From Bacteroidota bacterium (GTDB lineage Bacteria > Bacteroidota > Bacteroidia > Chitinophagales > Chitinophagaceae): a stretch of DNA of 64,000 nucleotides. Within the stretch, counting starts at the first letter, position 1. The number at the start of each line of letters is the position of its first letter. The notes beneath the pieces are model-generated. The model was given only the letters and a program-made list of their open reading frames with translations. It did no database searches and was not told where the DNA came from. The DNA is taken from assembly GCA_023428755.1 (NCBI GenBank), contig JAEYWX010000015.1, positions 62,001 through 126,000 of the forward strand, written 5' to 3'. This document shows, in pieces, positions 8,366 through 17,330 of this stretch. A program made the translations under genes and the position numbers.

Positions 8366-9160
8366 ATGAAACGGATCACGCATCTTGCTTGTCTCACAAT
8401 TCTTTTCATGGCAATTGCTGCTTCTTCATTCGCACAAAAAAAGTTTGTGAACACTCCGCCGGAAGTATCGCCCATGCCGATGAAACCGGAAATGACCGAG
8501 ATATGGAATCCGGAAGTAAAAGTAATTACACCCGGAAAAAAAGACAGTGAGGCACCATCCGATGCCATTATTTTATTTGATGGGAAAAATCTCGATCAGT
8601 GGGTAAGCCAGCGAAACAAAACGAAACCTGCTGCCTGGAAAATTGTAAACAACGAGTACATGGAAGTGGTGCCCGGCTCAGGCGGCATTCAAACCAAACT
8701 TACATTCGGCGATTGCCAGTTGCATATTGAATGGAGTGCACCCGACAGTATTGAATATGGCGGACAAGACCGTGGCAACAGCGGTATCTTTTTTCAGAAC
8801 CGATACGAGTTACAGGTGCTTGATTCGTACAACAATCGTACATATAGCAACGGACAAGCCGGAAGTGTGTACAAAGATCATCCGCCACTGGTGAATGCCA
8901 TGCGCAAACCGGATGAATGGAATAGCTATGACATCATTTACACCGCTCCCCGTTTTAAAGCCAATGGAGAATTGGATGCTCCGGCGAGAATTACAGTGTT
9001 ACACAACGGTGTACTTGTACAAAACAATGCTACCATCAACGGACTTACCAATTACATTGGGCTTCACCGTTATACCACTGCACATGGAGAAGATGTGATT
9101 TCATTACAGGATCATAGTTGCAAAACACAATTCCGGAATATCTGGATCAGAAGATTGTAA
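8366..9160 (+). CDS. Secreted DUF1080 (3-keto-disaccharide hydrolase-like) protein
   Basis: A 264-residue exported protein. Signal peptide ends near SSFAQ (about residue 24). From about 65 the sequence follows DUF1080, a concanavalin-like beta sandwich: ILFDGKNLDQW, GQDRGNSGIFFQ, YELQVLDSY, PPLVNAMRKPDEWNSYDI, ending ISLQDHSCKTQFRNIWIRRL. Some DUF1080 members cleave 3-keto-glycosides; others are structural. No sugar-degradation genes are adjacent. The 292 bases upstream hold a short ACAGATGAACGCAAATG repeat and no gene. Confidence 0.88.
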   Translation: MKRITHLACLTILFMAIAASSFAQKKFVNTPPEVSPMPMKPEMTEIWNPEVKVITPGKKDSEAPSDAIILFDGKNLDQWVSQRNKTKPAAWKIVNNEYMEVVPGSGGIQTKLTFGDCQLHIEWSAPDSIEYGGQDRGNSGIFFQNRYELQVLDSYNNRTYSNGQAGSVYKDHPPLVNAMRKPDEWNSYDIIYTAPRFKANGELDAPARITVLHNGVLVQNNATINGLTNYIGLHRYTTAHGEDVISLQDHSCKTQFRNIWIRRL

Positions 9161-9173
9161 AACAAGCAGAGAG

Positions 9174-10376
9174 TTAAGCAAGCGACAGCTCAATAATTGT
9201 TGTTTCAAAATTACCGTCGATCTTTTGATGAACTACGCCGTTAAAATAAGTGATGCGGTTATTGATGCTGCTTTGTGCAGAGTGCTGAATTGCTTTGATA
9301 AAATTGAACCGCAAATCGTTTTGACTCAATGAAAGTGTAACTTTCATGGGTTCATAATGCAACTGCAGCAGAACTTTTGTGGCAGTTGAACCTGATTGTA
9401 CAATATGCAAGTAATCCTGTATGATCCGGAAAATTGAAAACTTATCGTTCTGGCTGATTTCTTCTACTGCAAGATCGTTGTAATCAAACTGCACATACAG
9501 CTCATTTACCTTTCGTAATTCCACAATGTATTCACGCATCCCATCTACCAAACCAATATCGGCAATAACGGCTGGATGCAGTTGAATGCACAACTTTGTA
9601 ACGTCATTGATTGCCTGGTTGGTGAAGGAATAACTTTTTGCCAGCAACTCATCCTCAACACTCCTGGCCATAGCTTCTCCTATGTACATTTTTGCTGCTG
9701 CAAGTGTTTGGTTTACGCTATCCCTCAACTCATATACAATACGCTGGTTGGCCGTTTCCTGTTTTTCAATTACCGAACGTAACTCCTGTTTTCGATTTTC
9801 TTCTTCCAAAGAAAGAATACGGCTGTACAGTTTTTCCTGGTAATTGTAAATGAGAATAAAATAATAAACCGTTAACGCAAACGAAATAAAAAAGGAAAGA
9901 TAAAATGTGTGTTTTGCTTCAGCCAAACGCTCAACCGGAAATTGAAAATTATGATCGGCAAATACAAGTGAACAAACAAGAAAAACAATCGTTACCATTG
10001 AAAAAATTACCACATACCTCCGCTTTCCCTCGGTGCGGAACATGTAAATGTAAGCAAGGATGAGTGGAAAATAATAGAGATAGGTTGCACTCCGTATACC
10101 CATTTCCAGATTAATAAGCATGAATGCGATATTAAACGTAAATGCGGAAATTATTTTCGCAGCCAACGTATAACCCTTCTGGTGCAGGAAAAGTGAGACC
10201 AGCAATACAAGAGCAGCAACACCTAAAATATAAATATCATAAAACTCGTTGAAGCCGGAAAAAAAAGTATCAGCAATATTAATCCCAATTGCAAGGAGTG
10301 CAAAATAAACAAACTGGTTAAAGCCAGTCAACACATTATGCTCAACAATAGCAGCAGATGAGGAAGCACTTTTCAT
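9174..10376 (-). CDS. Degenerate membrane histidine-kinase-like protein (pseudokinase)
   Basis: A 400-residue protein with six predicted membrane helices (about 21-40, 48-65, 72-90, 99-113, 121-140, 158-177), a short coiled coil, and a HisKA_3/HATPase-like cytoplasmic region. The H-box reads YELRDSVNQTL where active relatives have ELHDNxxQ. The phospho-acceptor is Arg218 (codon AGG). The ATP-binding part lacks a recognisable N-box Asn and the DxGxG motif of the neighbouring kinase. The frame is intact, so it looks like a maintained catalytically dead homologue rather than a wreck. It is the last gene of a four-gene minus-strand signalling cluster and could titrate or dimerise with the hybrid kinase next to it. 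Confidence 0.8.
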   Translation of the reverse strand: MKSASSSAAIVEHNVLTGFNQFVYFALLAIGINIADTFFSGFNEFYDIYILGVAALVLLVSLFLHQKGYTLAAKIISAFTFNIAFMLINLEMGIRSATYLYYFPLILAYIYMFRTEGKRRYVVIFSMVTIVFLVCSLVFADHNFQFPVERLAEAKHTFYLSFFISFALTVYYFILIYNYQEKLYSRILSLEEENRKQELRSVIEKQETANQRIVYELRDSVNQTLAAAKMYIGEAMARSVEDELLAKSYSFTNQAINDVTKLCIQLHPAVIADIGLVDGMREYIVELRKVNELYVQFDYNDLAVEEISQNDKFSIFRIIQDYLHIVQSGSTATKVLLQLHYEPMKVTLSLSQNDLRFNFIKAIQHSAQSSINNRITYFNGVVHQKIDGNFETTIIELSLA

Positions 10377-10550
10377 GGGAGTGAGGATTCAGGATAATGG
10401 ATAATAAAAAGTCGGCTTCGAAATTAAATCAAATGCCGGCACTGCATTACAGTTGAGCGCACTGATTTGCAGAAATAAGTAGTTGTGCTGATGCAGTTCC
10501 TGAAATACTCTTACATACGAAAGAAAGAAATGAAAGCGGCTATGATGCTT

Positions 10551-11618
10551 TTACTGAGCTGGCGCTGCATCCTGAAACATGGCGGCAACAGGAATTTTTA
10601 CACGCAAGGAAAAGCCTTTGCCAGGTGCTGTTTGTAAAACAAGTTCACCATCGAAATAATCAACCCTGCTTTTAATATTATTCAAACCAATACCATTTCC
10701 TTTTTCTTCCAGGTTGGCACCTTTCCCATCGTCGCTGATCATGAGTACAATCGCTTTTTCTTCGGGATAAATTTTAATGAAAGCATTTGTTGCATCACTG
10801 TGTTTTAAAATATTATTCAGTTGCTCCTGTACAATGCGGTAGATGGTAAGCTTTAATTCCCGTCCGGCTTGCTCTTCATCAAAATCATCAGCATTAAAAC
10901 TGATTTGCAGTGAAGATCCCTGGTGCACATCATCAATCAAATCACGAATGATCTGGCACAAACTGATGCTTTCCAGCGAAGGTGTAACAATCTGGTGCGA
11001 CAATCGCCTGATTTCATCAATCGCCTTTACCAGGTGATCTTTACTGCGCAGCAACAATTCATCGTCTTTTTCATTTTGACGCAGTGCTTTATCAAGAAAC
11101 AGTTTGGAAGCCGCCAGTATCTGGTTAATATTATCGTGCAATTCAATACCAATTTCATTCCGCACTTTTTCCTGCGCCCTTATACTGGTACGTACAATCA
11201 ACTTTTCCTGCAACACCCGTTGACGGGCCAGCGCTTTCTCTGCTTCGCTTTTTTCAACAGCCGCAATAACGGCGCTGGGTAAACGCTGCATACGGTCTTT
11301 CAAAATATAATCACTGGCGCCCTGCTTCATAATCTGCACGGCATAATCTTCCGACACGGTAGAGGTGATCAATATAAACGGAACAGAAGCATCAAACGAT
11401 TGTGAAATTTGCAGAGCTTCCTGTGAATTGAATGATGGTAGTGAATGATCGCTCAGAATCAGATCGGGACGGCTTAACTGCAAAAGTTCTTCCAGTTGCT
11501 GCCTGTTCACTGCACGATGGATCACACAATTGATACCACCTTTCTTCAGCACATAGGCCACCAGTTCGGCATCCGAATCCAGATCTTCAATGTGTACAAT
11601 GTGTAAAACCTTTCGCAT
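10551..11618 (-). CDS. Hybrid protein: receiver domain fused to HisKA_3-type histidine kinase
   Basis: A 355-residue soluble protein. Receiver domain about 5-120 with acidic pair E11/D12, phospho-acceptor D57 (LILSDHSLP), Ser/Thr in ILITST and K107 (YILKD). A coiled coil leads to the H-box IGIELHDNINQIL with His161, then an N-box (EQLNNILKHSD) and G-box (ISDDGKGANL, NGIGLNNI). The architecture suggests a kinase whose activity is set by a phosphorylated receiver. The stop-to-start gap to the upstream regulator is 9 bases, so the two are one operon. Confidence 0.9.
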   Translation of the reverse strand: MRKVLHIVHIEDLDSDAELVAYVLKKGGINCVIHRAVNRQQLEELLQLSRPDLILSDHSLPSFNSQEALQISQSFDASVPFILITSTVSEDYAVQIMKQGASDYILKDRMQRLPSAVIAAVEKSEAEKALARQRVLQEKLIVRTSIRAQEKVRNEIGIELHDNINQILAASKLFLDKALRQNEKDDELLLRSKDHLVKAIDEIRRLSHQIVTPSLESISLCQIIRDLIDDVHQGSSLQISFNADDFDEEQAGRELKLTIYRIVQEQLNNILKHSDATNAFIKIYPEEKAIVLMISDDGKGANLEEKGNGIGLNNIKSRVDYFDGELVLQTAPGKGFSLRVKIPVAAMFQDAAPAQ

Positions 11619-11627
11619 AAATTGTAT

Positions 11628-12071
11628 TTACAAGTTGTTGACCGACTTATTCAGCAACATCCAATACAGCCCCAGTTCACTTACAGCTTTTGCAAAATCT
11701 TCAAAGCCAACCGGCTTTACCACATAGCTGTTTACACCAAGCCGGTAACTGGAAATGATATCCTGCTCTTCGCTGGAAGAAGTCATGATTACTACAGGAA
11801 TCAGTTTTGTAAGCTCACTTGCTTTTAACTGCCGCAGCACTTCAATGCCATCCACTTTTGGCATTTTAATATCGAGCAGAATTACACGGGGCATTTTTGT
11901 AAGATCCCTATTTTCATACACACCCTGTGCAAACAAATAATCAAGTGCTTCGGCGCCATCCTTCAAATGAAGAATACTGTTTACGATTTTTGCTTTATTG
12001 AGTGCACGCATGGTTAACTCGGCATCTGCCGTATTATCTTCAACCAGCAATATTTCCACTTCTTGTAACAT
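11628..12071 (-). CDS. Single-domain response regulator (Rcp1-like)
   Basis: A 147-residue receiver-only protein. Acidic pocket LVEDN, phospho-acceptor D67 in ILLDIKMPK, conserved Thr in VIMTSS, and Lys in VVKPVGF. The long insert YLFAQGVYENRDLTK before the Asp is typical of Rcp1-type partners of phytochrome-like kinases. ATG at 12071 is chosen because earlier in-frame codons are not family-like. It sits 24 bases after the kinase gene, which is its likely phosphodonor. Confidence 0.9.
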   Translation of the reverse strand: MLQEVEILLVEDNTADAELTMRALNKAKIVNSILHLKDGAEALDYLFAQGVYENRDLTKMPRVILLDIKMPKVDGIEVLRQLKASELTKLIPVVIMTSSSEEQDIISSYRLGVNSYVVKPVGFEDFAKAVSELGLYWMLLNKSVNNL

Positions 12072-12095
12072 CAAATCAATTTTAAAAATTATCAA

Positions 12096-13850
12096 TCAGG
12101 GTAAGATGAAAGCAAACATTGCACCACCCCCAACACTTCCTTCGGCTCTGATGGTTCCATTTTGTCGCTCAATGATCCGCTTTACCAATGCAAGACCTAT
12201 ACCTGTGCCTTCAAATTCATCCTGGCGATGCAGGCGCTGGAACACACCAAACAATTTATCACTGTACTTCATATCAAACCCCACGCCATTGTCTTGCACA
12301 TAATACTCAACATGGCCATTTTTTTCTGTAGCTCCTATTTCAATAACCGGATCGGCTTTTGCAGATGAATACTTCATGGCATTATCGATGAGATTGATCC
12401 ACACCTGTTTGATCAACTGCGGATCGGTGTTACAGGGTGGCAATGACTTTAGTTCAAACCGATAGTTCTTTTCGGGCCGATGTGTTTTTAATTCTGCAAT
12501 TACCTGCTCCACTACCTGTTGCATGTTCACTTCCCGCAATTCTATTTCTTTGCGGTTGATGCGTGAAAAGCTGATGAGATCATCGATCAACTGCCCCATC
12601 ATTTTTGCATTGTTTACAATAGCTCCCACAATACGTTTACCATCATCAGTTAACGATGCAGCATGATCTTCCTGCAGCATGGTAGCATAGCCACTAACTG
12701 CCCGCAACGGCGCACGCAGATCATGCGATACGGAATAGGAAAAAGCTTCCAGTTCTTTATTGGCCCGCTCCAATTGTGCAGTACGCTTTTCTACATTTGC
12801 TTCCAGGTTTTTTTGTGTATCGTTCACTTCCCGGGCCATTGCATTAAATGCATCAGACAATACCCCCAATTCATCGGCACGCTTTAAGCTAACTGTATGC
12901 GAAAAATCGCCCTTTGCAATACTTTGTGCAGCTACCGATAGTTCCATAATCGGTTTTGTGATTTGCCGGCTCAGGAACCATGTAAGCACAATACCAAGCA
13001 ACAGCAATAAAAGGGCACTGCTAATAGCTATTTTCTGAAAATCGGTAGCCGGTTGATGTACCCTTTTTTCTGGAAGTGTGATCATAACTTTCCATGCAGC
13101 ATTTTGTACAAGCGCCTGTGCTGCCAAATAACGCTGTCCATTATTTGTAAAAGTTACAATGGCCCGGTCAACACCTTTGGTTACCGGCAACCCCTCAACA
13201 GTAGTACGTAAATTGCTCCACATACTACCATCTGCATTGCCTACATACAAGGCAATATCTTGTCCAAGTAATTTTAAAACACGATCAACATTGTCCTTTG
13301 AATTGTACATTTTTCGCCAACGAACCAAATAACCGATTAATTTACCATGTTGTACAACCGGAGCACACACCGCATAATAAAACGCTTCCTCTCTAACATA
13401 CATCCGGCTTACAAAATTGGTATCGGCTGCAGAAGGATATTCCGGAAAGATGGATGAAACAGAAACTGAATCGTAGATATATTCATTGCCGAACGCTGCC
13501 AGTTCGTTTTTATCTGCATCCAGTAATTGTGTATGGATCCAGGTAGTATCGGGTTGCAGGCGTTGTAACAAACGATCAATGGCGTTTGCTGAATCGATGC
13601 CATGCGAAAGCACAAATGATTTTACAGCTTCATTCGCTGCTGCTGCTTTGGTTGACTGCAATACCGGAATGGCCATTTGAGTATAATTACCGGCGAGTTG
13701 TTGTGCCAGTAAAAGCAAGCGTTCCTTCGCTGCTGTTTCAGATGCTTTGCGGATTCCCCTGTATGCAAGCAAACCAAATACCAGCACCATCGCCAGCAAT
13801 AAGAGAAATATCAACACCGGAAGTTTCCGTTGAATTGACTGCTGTTTCAT
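12096..13850 (-). CDS. Membrane sensor histidine kinase with extracytoplasmic sensor, HAMP, HisKA and HATPase
   Basis: A 584-residue kinase. First membrane helix about 10-30, periplasmic sensor about 31-275 (Cache-like pattern with VVQHGKLIGYLVRW), second helix about 278-298, HAMP with RQITKPI, then coiled coil. The H-box is SYSVSHDLRAPLRAV, the N-box NLIDNAMKYS, and the G-boxes DNGVGF and GTGIGLALV. The class resembles phytochrome-like kinases that pair with Rcp1-type regulators, which fits the next gene. First gene of the four-gene signalling cluster. ATG at 13850 is chosen over a longer frame because MKQQSIQRK leads directly into the first helix. Confidence 0.92.
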   Translation of the reverse strand: MKQQSIQRKLPVLIFLLLLAMVLVFGLLAYRGIRKASETAAKERLLLLAQQLAGNYTQMAIPVLQSTKAAAANEAVKSFVLSHGIDSANAIDRLLQRLQPDTTWIHTQLLDADKNELAAFGNEYIYDSVSVSSIFPEYPSAADTNFVSRMYVREEAFYYAVCAPVVQHGKLIGYLVRWRKMYNSKDNVDRVLKLLGQDIALYVGNADGSMWSNLRTTVEGLPVTKGVDRAIVTFTNNGQRYLAAQALVQNAAWKVMITLPEKRVHQPATDFQKIAISSALLLLLLGIVLTWFLSRQITKPIMELSVAAQSIAKGDFSHTVSLKRADELGVLSDAFNAMAREVNDTQKNLEANVEKRTAQLERANKELEAFSYSVSHDLRAPLRAVSGYATMLQEDHAASLTDDGKRIVGAIVNNAKMMGQLIDDLISFSRINRKEIELREVNMQQVVEQVIAELKTHRPEKNYRFELKSLPPCNTDPQLIKQVWINLIDNAMKYSSAKADPVIEIGATEKNGHVEYYVQDNGVGFDMKYSDKLFGVFQRLHRQDEFEGTGIGLALVKRIIERQNGTIRAEGSVGGGAMFAFILP

Positions 13851-14176
13851 GAAATGAATTGTTGAAGCAGTTTTTACTTGGTTGGCATGCATTACAACGT
13901 ACAGTTGGTGGTAAGAAATTACAAGATAGCTTCACGGGCTCACAAAAACCATAGCTGTTATTACTTGCGCACAGCAAGTGAAAACACTTATTATAAAACA
14001 GCAGTCAACTGCAACTAAAACAAAATGCAGAACTGCTGCGAATCGATTACCAAATAAATAAACCCGTTTACTACTCTAAGCTACACAAAAATGAAGATGA
14101 ACGGAAGTATTTTCATTGATATTATCATCATCGTTGATCAGCGTTGTAGTTGATGACGAACAGAATTGCTAATAAC
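13851..14176. other. Intergenic region, no gene seen
   Basis: AT-rich leader of the signalling cluster. No open frame longer than about 20 codons looks coding. It should hold the minus-strand promoter of the kinase gene, but I cannot pick one. Confidence 0.5.
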
Positions 14177-14210
14177 AAAAAATGATCCGTTTCTGCAAAC
14201 GAATCATTTT
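14177..14210 (-). terminator. Rho-independent terminator of the BTRD1 gene
   Basis: Arms AAAATGATCCGTTT and AAACGAATCATTTT pair with one G-U, then minus-strand TTTTTTGTTATT. It lies 23 bases after the stop. Confidence 0.75.
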
Positions 14211-14232
14211 ACAAATAAGTTTTAGCAAGTAA

Positions 14233-15063
14233 TTATTTTCCTGCCGTGATCAACTGCCAGGCACCAATATAATACACCTGCCCATTGGCAACATAAGCTG
14301 AGATCATGTAAGGTTCGTATCCCTTTGCAGCCATTTCCTTTGATTTCGATTGCAATGCAACATAAGTAAGTCCGTAACGTGCATCCCATTTAATACCGGG
14401 AATTTTTTGCCAGATACAACCATATTTCAATACGCCTTTATCGTAATAGGCAAACAACTCTTTTGGCACATAGCCCTGCGGTGTTAACTTATCAAAATAA
14501 CTTTGAAATTCTGCCGACGTTAAATTATGCCGTGCCTCCCATGCAATACCAGGACGTTTTTCCCAGATCGCTGCGAATTGTAACTCACCGTTTACACCTG
14601 TATATGCCGATACATGCATGGGCATATATCCATCTGGTGTAAGTTTATTAAATAATTCCTGGTACTGTGTAGCGGTTAAGTTGTGACGTGCGATCCACAC
14701 AGCAGTGGGTCGTTTTTCCCAAATAGCAGAGAACACCAACCTGCCACTTACGTTGTACACCGATACATCCGTAGGCATATAACCTTGCGGTGTAAGTTTA
14801 TTGAAATAATCCTGGTATTGGGCTTCGGTTAAATTGCTGCGGGTTTCCCATACCAACCCGGGCTGCAAATGCCACACCGGATTGAACTGCTGTACACCAT
14901 TTACGGCTATAAAATTAACCGACACCGGTTTATACCCTTTGGGTGTAAGTTCATTAAAGAGTTCCTGGTAATTGCTCATCGACATATTCTGTTTGGCAAT
15001 CCAGGTTTGTGCTGAAGAAGTAAGTACGATTAATAACAGGGATACAGATAATAGAAAACGCAT
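14233..15063 (-). CDS. Secreted protein made of five BTRD1-type tandem repeats
   Basis: A 276-residue exported protein. After a signal peptide (MRFLLSVSLLL to TSSAQ) come five repeats of about 50 residues, each with the pattern W.AR.NLT..QYQ..F..LTP.GY.P..VS.Y...G...F.AIWEKRP. This matches the bacterial tandem repeat domain 1 (PF17660) found in polyglycine hydrolases and some beta-lactamase fusions. Here there is no enzyme domain. The fifth repeat is the most diverged. ATG at 15063 starts the signal peptide; the upstream extension lacks one. Role unknown, possibly binding of protein or glycan outside the cell. Confidence 0.85.
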   Translation of the reverse strand: MRFLLSVSLLLIVLTSSAQTWIAKQNMSMSNYQELFNELTPKGYKPVSVNFIAVNGVQQFNPVWHLQPGLVWETRSNLTEAQYQDYFNKLTPQGYMPTDVSVYNVSGRLVFSAIWEKRPTAVWIARHNLTATQYQELFNKLTPDGYMPMHVSAYTGVNGELQFAAIWEKRPGIAWEARHNLTSAEFQSYFDKLTPQGYVPKELFAYYDKGVLKYGCIWQKIPGIKWDARYGLTYVALQSKSKEMAAKGYEPYMISAYVANGQVYYIGAWQLITAGK

Positions 15064-15237
15064 ACAATTGATTTGGTGAATGAATAACGGATGTGAAGAT
15101 AAGAAGGAATCAAATACAGCTGCATGCCGCTCGCAGCTTCTTTTATCACGAATTACACAAATCAGTCCGAATGAATACATCGAAAAATATGATCATCAAA
15201 TTTTTTTGTACCTATTCAAAAGCATACTTGTAATAAG

Positions 15238-15277
15238 TACGCCGCTCGCAGCTCATAGCTAATAGCTCACAGCTTCT
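15238..15277. repeat. GCTCGCAGCTCATAGCT-type dispersed repeat
   Basis: CGCTCGCAGCTCATAGCTAA followed by TAGCTCACAGC. Similar words flank the parA-fmt gap at 56768-56915 in both orientations. Confidence 0.5.
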
Positions 15278-15919
15278 TTACAGTTTCGCAAACCCTTTCC
15301 GCAATGCTTCCAAACATAAACCTACCCTGCTTTGTACATGAAATTTTTGAAAGAGTGCTTCACGATAGCCATCAATGGTGCGTTCACTTAAATGCATTTC
15401 AGCAGCAATTTGTTTGTACGTAAGTTCACTGCAGGCATAACTTAAGAACTGTTTTTCTTTTTCGGTCAATACTACAGCAGATTGTTCACCCGACTTAACC
15501 AGCAGCCTTCTGAAATTGATATTGCTTACATCGGCATTGTAATAACCTTTTGTTACAACTTCCTGCAATGCTTTTTCCAGTTCGTTGGGATGTGTATCCT
15601 TAAGCAGATACGCACAGCAGCCGGCTTTGATCATATCAATGATAGCCGTATCCGTATCGTTCATAGAGAGTGCAATCAATTTTACTGTTGGATAATGCTC
15701 ACTCAACCATTTGCAGGTTGCAATGCCATCCATCACCGGCATGTTCACATCCACCAGCATTACATCAGGAACGGTATTACTGCTTTTCAGTTTCCGGATC
15801 AAATCTTCGCCATGCAATGCTTCAATCACAACTTCATATACCTAGAAACTGTTCAGCATCAATTGCAGGGATTTTAAGAACAACTGGTGATCATCCACCA
15901 ATCCAATTGTAGTTTTCAT
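15278..15919 (-). pseudogene. NarL/LuxR-type response regulator interrupted by an in-frame TAG
   Basis: Read through, this is a normal 213-residue regulator. It has acidic pair D9/D10, phospho-acceptor D57 (MLVDVNMPVMDG), S85, K107, and a C-terminal LuxR HTH with LTEKEKQFL and LSERTIDGYREALFQKF. Codon 26 is TAG (15844-15842), right after LQLMLNSF, and the frame continues without shift to VYEVVIEALHGEDL. The ATG overlaps the stop of the upstream kinase gene (ATGA), the usual coupling for such pairs, so 15919 is the original start. The remaining product could begin at GTG 15829 but would lack the acidic pocket. Causes could be a recent nonsense mutation, a base-call error or suppression. Confidence 0.85.
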
Positions 15920-16701
15920 ATGTTTTGTTCGATTTCAGTTGATTTTACCGGCAGCCGGATACTGACCGTTGTTCCCTTACCGCTGATGGAATTGAAATGA
16001 ATCGTTCCCAGCAGCAATTGTGTACGATGCTTCATATTGGCAAGTCCCATACTGTGCGTAACAGAGGATGCATCAAAGCCTCGTCCGTTATCGCTTACGG
16101 TAATAAGATAATTTGTTTCCTCCCGCTCAACAGCAATACGCATCTGAGCAGGATATGCATGTTTGATCGCATTCTGAATCGCTTCCTGTACAATGCGGAA
16201 CAAAATGATCTGCTCATCACTGCGCAGTGGTAAATCAATCGACTGTACAAATTCCACTTCCACTTTTTTACCGGCATTGATGCGTTCAATGATGGTTTGA
16301 ATGTTCTCCGCAAAACTGAAGCGCTCCAGCCATTCTTTGTCCAATGATTTAGCCAACGAACGGATTTCATTGATGGCCTGTCCAAGTGTGGCATTGGCTG
16401 TAAGCAATGTGTCGGGCGGCGTTTGCAGTTCACGCTCGGTTAAGCCAATAAGCATACGAGAAGTGCTGAGCAACTGGCCCACATTATCGTGCAGCTCTTT
16501 CCCGATTTGCTGAAACGTTTCTTCCTGTACTTCAATACGTGATTGCAGGAGCTGTGTTTGAAATTCCTCTTTTAATTTCTGGTGTTCTTCAGTCATGGTT
16601 TCCTTTTTACGTTTGAAATAAATAAAGTAATTGATCACAAACAATGCAACCATTACAAAAACAGAGGACATTAAGACGATTGCAATTGCTTTCCCTTCCA
16701 T
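15916..16701 (-). CDS. NarX/DesK-type sensor histidine kinase with one membrane helix
   Basis: A 261-residue kinase with one N-terminal membrane helix (about 5-28), a coiled coil, and HisKA_3 with H71 in KELHDNVGQLL. The HATPase has N-box EAIQNAIKHAYPA, G1 SDNGRGFD and a later SMGLANMKHR. There is no extracytoplasmic sensor, so the signal may come from the 7TM protein whose gene overlaps its 5' end by 31 bases. Its regulator partner is the interrupted NarL-like gene downstream (4-base overlap). This is the compact three-part signalling layout common in Chitinophagaceae. Confidence 0.9.
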   Translation of the reverse strand: MEGKAIAIVLMSSVFVMVALFVINYFIYFKRKKETMTEEHQKLKEEFQTQLLQSRIEVQEETFQQIGKELHDNVGQLLSTSRMLIGLTERELQTPPDTLLTANATLGQAINEIRSLAKSLDKEWLERFSFAENIQTIIERINAGKKVEVEFVQSIDLPLRSDEQIILFRIVQEAIQNAIKHAYPAQMRIAVEREETNYLITVSDNGRGFDASSVTHSMGLANMKHRTQLLLGTIHFNSISGKGTTVSIRLPVKSTEIEQNI

Positions 16702-17330
16702 ATAAAACCAATTATCCAGCTTCCATACAAGATGAAACTTAAACTACCCATGACGATGGTGTAAAAATACAGGTTACCTGTTCGTTTTAACTTCGACACA
16801 TCATCAAAAAAAGCAAACATTACCACTGTGCCAAAATAATACACAAATAACCCCGTAACGATCCAGAACGCCGGATACGATAACGGGCTTTTTACTTTGT
16901 CGTTCTTCAGCAATGTAAAATAAAAGGTACAACTGAAGAATACAAGGGCCAATGCCAGGTATTGCCGGCTGTATTTATTATAAGCATCGAATTGATGAAT
17001 GACCGATTCCAACAGGAACAGCCCCAGGAAAACCACACTCGCCACCACAATGAATTTTCGTATTCGCAGCGACTGATGGAATGCATGTAACAGGTACAGG
17101 AAAAATGCACACTGCAACAACATCAGCAGGTTGTATACAACATGATTGGGTTGCCTCAGTTCTGTACGCATATAAAACCCGGCAAACTCTGCCAGCAGCA
17201 GTACAGCAGCATAAAGGGCAAACAAACGCCAGTAGCCTGCTTTTTTTGTTAACAGAAAATAGCATGCCACCGCCAATGCAGCCAGTTCAGCAATGGTAAC
17301 AGGATTGGTTAAGAAATCATTTATGGCCAT
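16671..17330 (-). CDS. Seven-helix membrane protein of unknown family, coupled to the kinase
   Basis: A 219-residue inner-membrane protein with seven hydrophobic segments (about 10-27, 36-54, 66-84, 92-111, 125-141, 152-172, 188-211) and a short cytoplasmic tail. I cannot name the family. The start overlaps the upstream lipoprotein gene by 10 bases, and the 3' end overlaps the kinase gene by 31 bases. Such tight overlaps suggest equal expression and a shared job, perhaps as the membrane sensor for a kinase that lacks one. The 7TM layout resembles separated 7TM input modules, but that is inference. Confidence 0.75.
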   Translation of the reverse strand: MAINDFLTNPVTIAELAALAVACYFLLTKKAGYWRLFALYAAVLLLAEFAGFYMRTELRQPNHVVYNLLMLLQCAFFLYLLHAFHQSLRIRKFIVVASVVFLGLFLLESVIHQFDAYNKYSRQYLALALVFFSCTFYFTLLKNDKVKSPLSYPAFWIVTGLFVYYFGTVVMFAFFDDVSKLKRTGNLYFYTIVMGSLSFILYGSWIIGFIWKGKQLQSS

